A DNA stretch of 64,000 bases from Allodiplogaster sudhausi. Its lineage: Eukaryota > Nematoda > Chromadorea > Rhabditida > Diplogasteridae. The notes under the pieces were generated by a model. That model ran no database searches. It was not told the origin of the DNA and was given only the letters and a program-made list of their open reading frames with translations. The stretch lies in NCBI GenBank assembly GCA_945643635.1, contig CALZFC010000045.1:1730501-1794500 (forward strand), read 5' to 3'. The position numbers and the translations under genes are program-made. This document shows, piece by piece, positions 62,113 through 64,000 of this stretch (positions are counted from its first letter, which is position 1; the number at the start of each line of letters is the position of its first letter).

Positions 62113-62246
62113 GTTTGGCCTTCGGCCCGAGATCGAATAAAAGTTGAGAATTTTCGAAGAAATCCGAGAAAAAAATTAAAGTTCTTACATTAATATTACT
62201 TGTAATTTCTCTACTTTTATTCGATCTCCGGCCGAACACCAAATAG
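62113..62246. repeat. Inverted repeat with about 36-bp arms and 60-nt loop
   Basis: Left arm contains TTCGGCCCGAGATCGAATAA, right arm TTATTCGATCTCCGGCCGAA, with a few mismatches. It could be a small MITE or a structured RNA. Confidence 0.6.
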
Positions 62247-63091
62247 ATTTTCGCGCGCAGAGCGGGAAGAAAGGATCCCTTCTGATCCCATCGAAAAGCT
62301 GGGGAAACAGGGTTGAGGATTATTTTCTGAATCTCATTTTCTTCGCTGTAAACAATTTTGTCCAGAGTATCTTGCACATTTTCTGATCTGAATCGTTAGA
62401 GGCAATGCAAGGCCATGCAAAATGGCTAGATGATTTTACGAGAACTTTATGAGCCTAAGCCTCCTCCAGAACCCAAAACGGCTTCCGCTGCGAGGTCGAA
62501 TGCTTGGAGAATTCCTGCATGGACTGCTGCTCATCTTTTGCATCTCTGCGAAGTGGTGAAGATCATCGAACTCGCGGCGCCCGTCCTCATGGAGGAAAAA
62601 TAAGAGAGGAGATGAAAAAACCAGACCTTGTATAACGTGAAAGTGCTTGAGCAGAACACTCCTATGTGAATTTTTTTCGTGCGCTCTTTGGCATTAATTT
62701 GCATACGATTATTAAATATGAAAATATGTTGCAAATGTTAGCAGTTTTGTTTCGTACTGTGAAGTGGCTGCGCTAAATCATAAATTAACTTACAAAATTG
62801 TTTGACTTCCATGAATAACTTAACCGTTATAAAGTGTTGAATGGAAACTGTTTAATACCCCTCATTTCGAAACATTAGTACTTCCATTGTCGCTGATCTT
62901 CTAAGATCAAAGTGCGTTCACAATCATATGAGTGCTTATGTATATTCGAAAACTATACTATAAGTACCGTAGCACTACATTTGTACGAAAGTCCTGTGGT
63001 CAACGAGGGCAGCCATTCGCTGTAGTCTTCACTTTCCTACCAATCGTCGTCAGAAGACGGCTGCTCTCGACTCCTTCTCGCTTTCCCAAGG

Positions 63092-64000
63092 ATGGCAAAG
63101 AAAAAGAATCCTGCCCCCGCAAAGAGCAAGGGAGGAAGAAATGGATTCCCCGGCCAACAGGTAAAATATTTCTGTCACTAAACCTTTTTAAGTTTTTTTT
63201 TCAGGGTGGACAGTCTTTCAAGGAGGCTCTTCGCAGAAACGTCATCCTAACAAATCTCGTACGTCCTTGAACAATATTGCATTGTTTCTCCACGTCGTCT
63301 ATTTTGAACTGCGAAAAGTTTCGACTTTGTTCTTTACACTCCCACAATAATTTATCATTGGAGAATTAACTGGAATGTTTTGATTTGAGTTTATGACCTT
63401 GATCTACTGCCTGACAATTCCATTGGATGAGCTGAAATGGGACGGCGGAAACTACGGAAATGGGACGGCGGAAACTACGGAATGCTCATTCTGCCCGTTC
63501 TTTTTGGCTCCTCAAATTGGCGCATTATTGATTGGTCTTACTCGTTCAGCTCTCTCCTCTCCTTCTTCATCAATATCGGAATCTTTGTCTGCATGAGTCG
63601 CAACTGCTTCGAGAAGCAATTTCTAGCTGTAACTTTTCAATTATCATTCTTGCTTCAGATATAAGAATTGCAAGAGAAGAATGTTTCAGGGGATGATGGT
63701 GAGTGGAACGGCGACCGTTTTCATGCTGGCTTGCCTGGTCTTGGGCACCATCAAGTTCTGCTCCAAGGACGACCCGCTCAAGAGCCATCTGGCAAAGTTC
63801 GGCATTGTAAGGCAGATCCATTTACAATGGCCTTGAACTTGTTGGGTCACATCTCAATCTTGGACTGTGCCCAGACATTTGATTAACAGGCAGAATATAA
63901 GTACGCGTTTGATTTATTCCTTTTTGAAGAGTGTTTTTCTTTGCAGTTCGTCGCTGCATTCTGCAGTATCCTGAATATTCTGATCGTCCTCTGCGTCTTC
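63092..64000 (+). CDS. Membrane protein, unrecognised (partial at right edge)
   Basis: Exon 1 (63092-63160) encodes MAKKKNPAPAKSKGGRNGFP, a basic cytosolic start. Exon 2 (63205-63258) encodes SFKEALRRNVILTNL. A later exon (about 63459-63625) encodes GMLILPVLFGSSNWRIIDWS and SFSSLLSFFINIGIFVCMSR, a membrane segment. The next (about 63660-63807) encodes YKNCKRRMFQGMMVSGTATV with FMLACLVLGTIKFCSKDDPL, and a final visible exon starts near 63948 with FVAAFCSILNILIVLCVF. That makes at least three hydrophobic segments, like a four-helix protein, but I do not recognise the family. Exon 3 begins inside a 22-bp tandem duplication. The donor after FEK is uncertain; no GT fits the phase, and AA|GCAATT would. 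Confidence 0.6.
63436..63479 (+). repeat. 22-bp tandem duplication at an exon start
   Basis: ATGGGACGGCGGAAACTACG plus GA is present twice in a row. At 22 bp it shifts the frame by one. Confidence 0.85.

Larger units (their letters stand above)
61608..63091. other. Non-coding, with duplicated and inverted fragments
   Basis: No gene recognised. Holds the melted exon copy (61942-62018) and an inverted repeat (62113-62246), listed separately. The remainder is AT-rich. Confidence 0.5.

Overview
The window reads as nuclear DNA of a nematode. Genes are split into many short exons, introns are mostly 45-120 bp, and a small gene at 60963-61607 encodes an SSP-type MSP-domain protein, a sperm family known from nematodes. 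The species cannot be named from sequence alone. CT/GA microsatellites are very abundant, and most long apparent ORFs are translations of them.

Layout. 1-1.4 kb: 3' part of an unrecognised plus-strand gene. 1.4-5.4 kb: mostly non-coding, with ends of a Tc1/mariner-like repeat. 5.5-6.9 kb: an unrecognised minus-strand gene. 7.9-11.4 kb: mobile and duplicated DNA, namely a broken PIF/Harbinger transposase, a detached 5' part of a transporter gene, a tRNA-like repeat and a MITE. 12.9-14.6 kb: a 1.7 kb fold-back element. 14.7-25.2 kb: three tandem minus-strand MFS (SLC17-like) transporter paralogues. 27.9-29.5 kb: phospholipid scramblase, possibly damaged. 31.2-31.6 kb: small hypothetical gene. 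32.5-36.6 kb: catalase. 37.3-37.5 kb: a near-perfect 82-bp-arm hairpin. 40.0-41.9 kb: ADAT3-like tRNA deaminase subunit. 42.2-50.6 kb: AASDH-like protein (adenylation, carrier and beta-propeller regions), with a 3.8 kb minisatellite in one intron. 51.6-58.9 kb: melted/VEPH1 orthologue on the minus strand. 61 kb: SSP gene. 63.1 kb to the edge: 5' part of a membrane protein gene.

The genes are functionally unrelated housekeeping or developmental genes, apart from the transporter cluster. I found no operon or defence-system logic. The most unusual features are: (i) about 50 tandem copies of a 3' splice site plus exon start inside the AASDH-like intron; (ii) frequent GC-AG introns and weak 5' splice sites; (iii) the long hairpin; (iv) the fold-back element with Tc1/mariner-like ends and tRNA-like units; (v) a colinear segmental duplication that left orphan promoter and 5' exons of a transporter 15 kb away. 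Exon models were built by hand from reading-frame phase and remembered family conservation, so they need transcript support.
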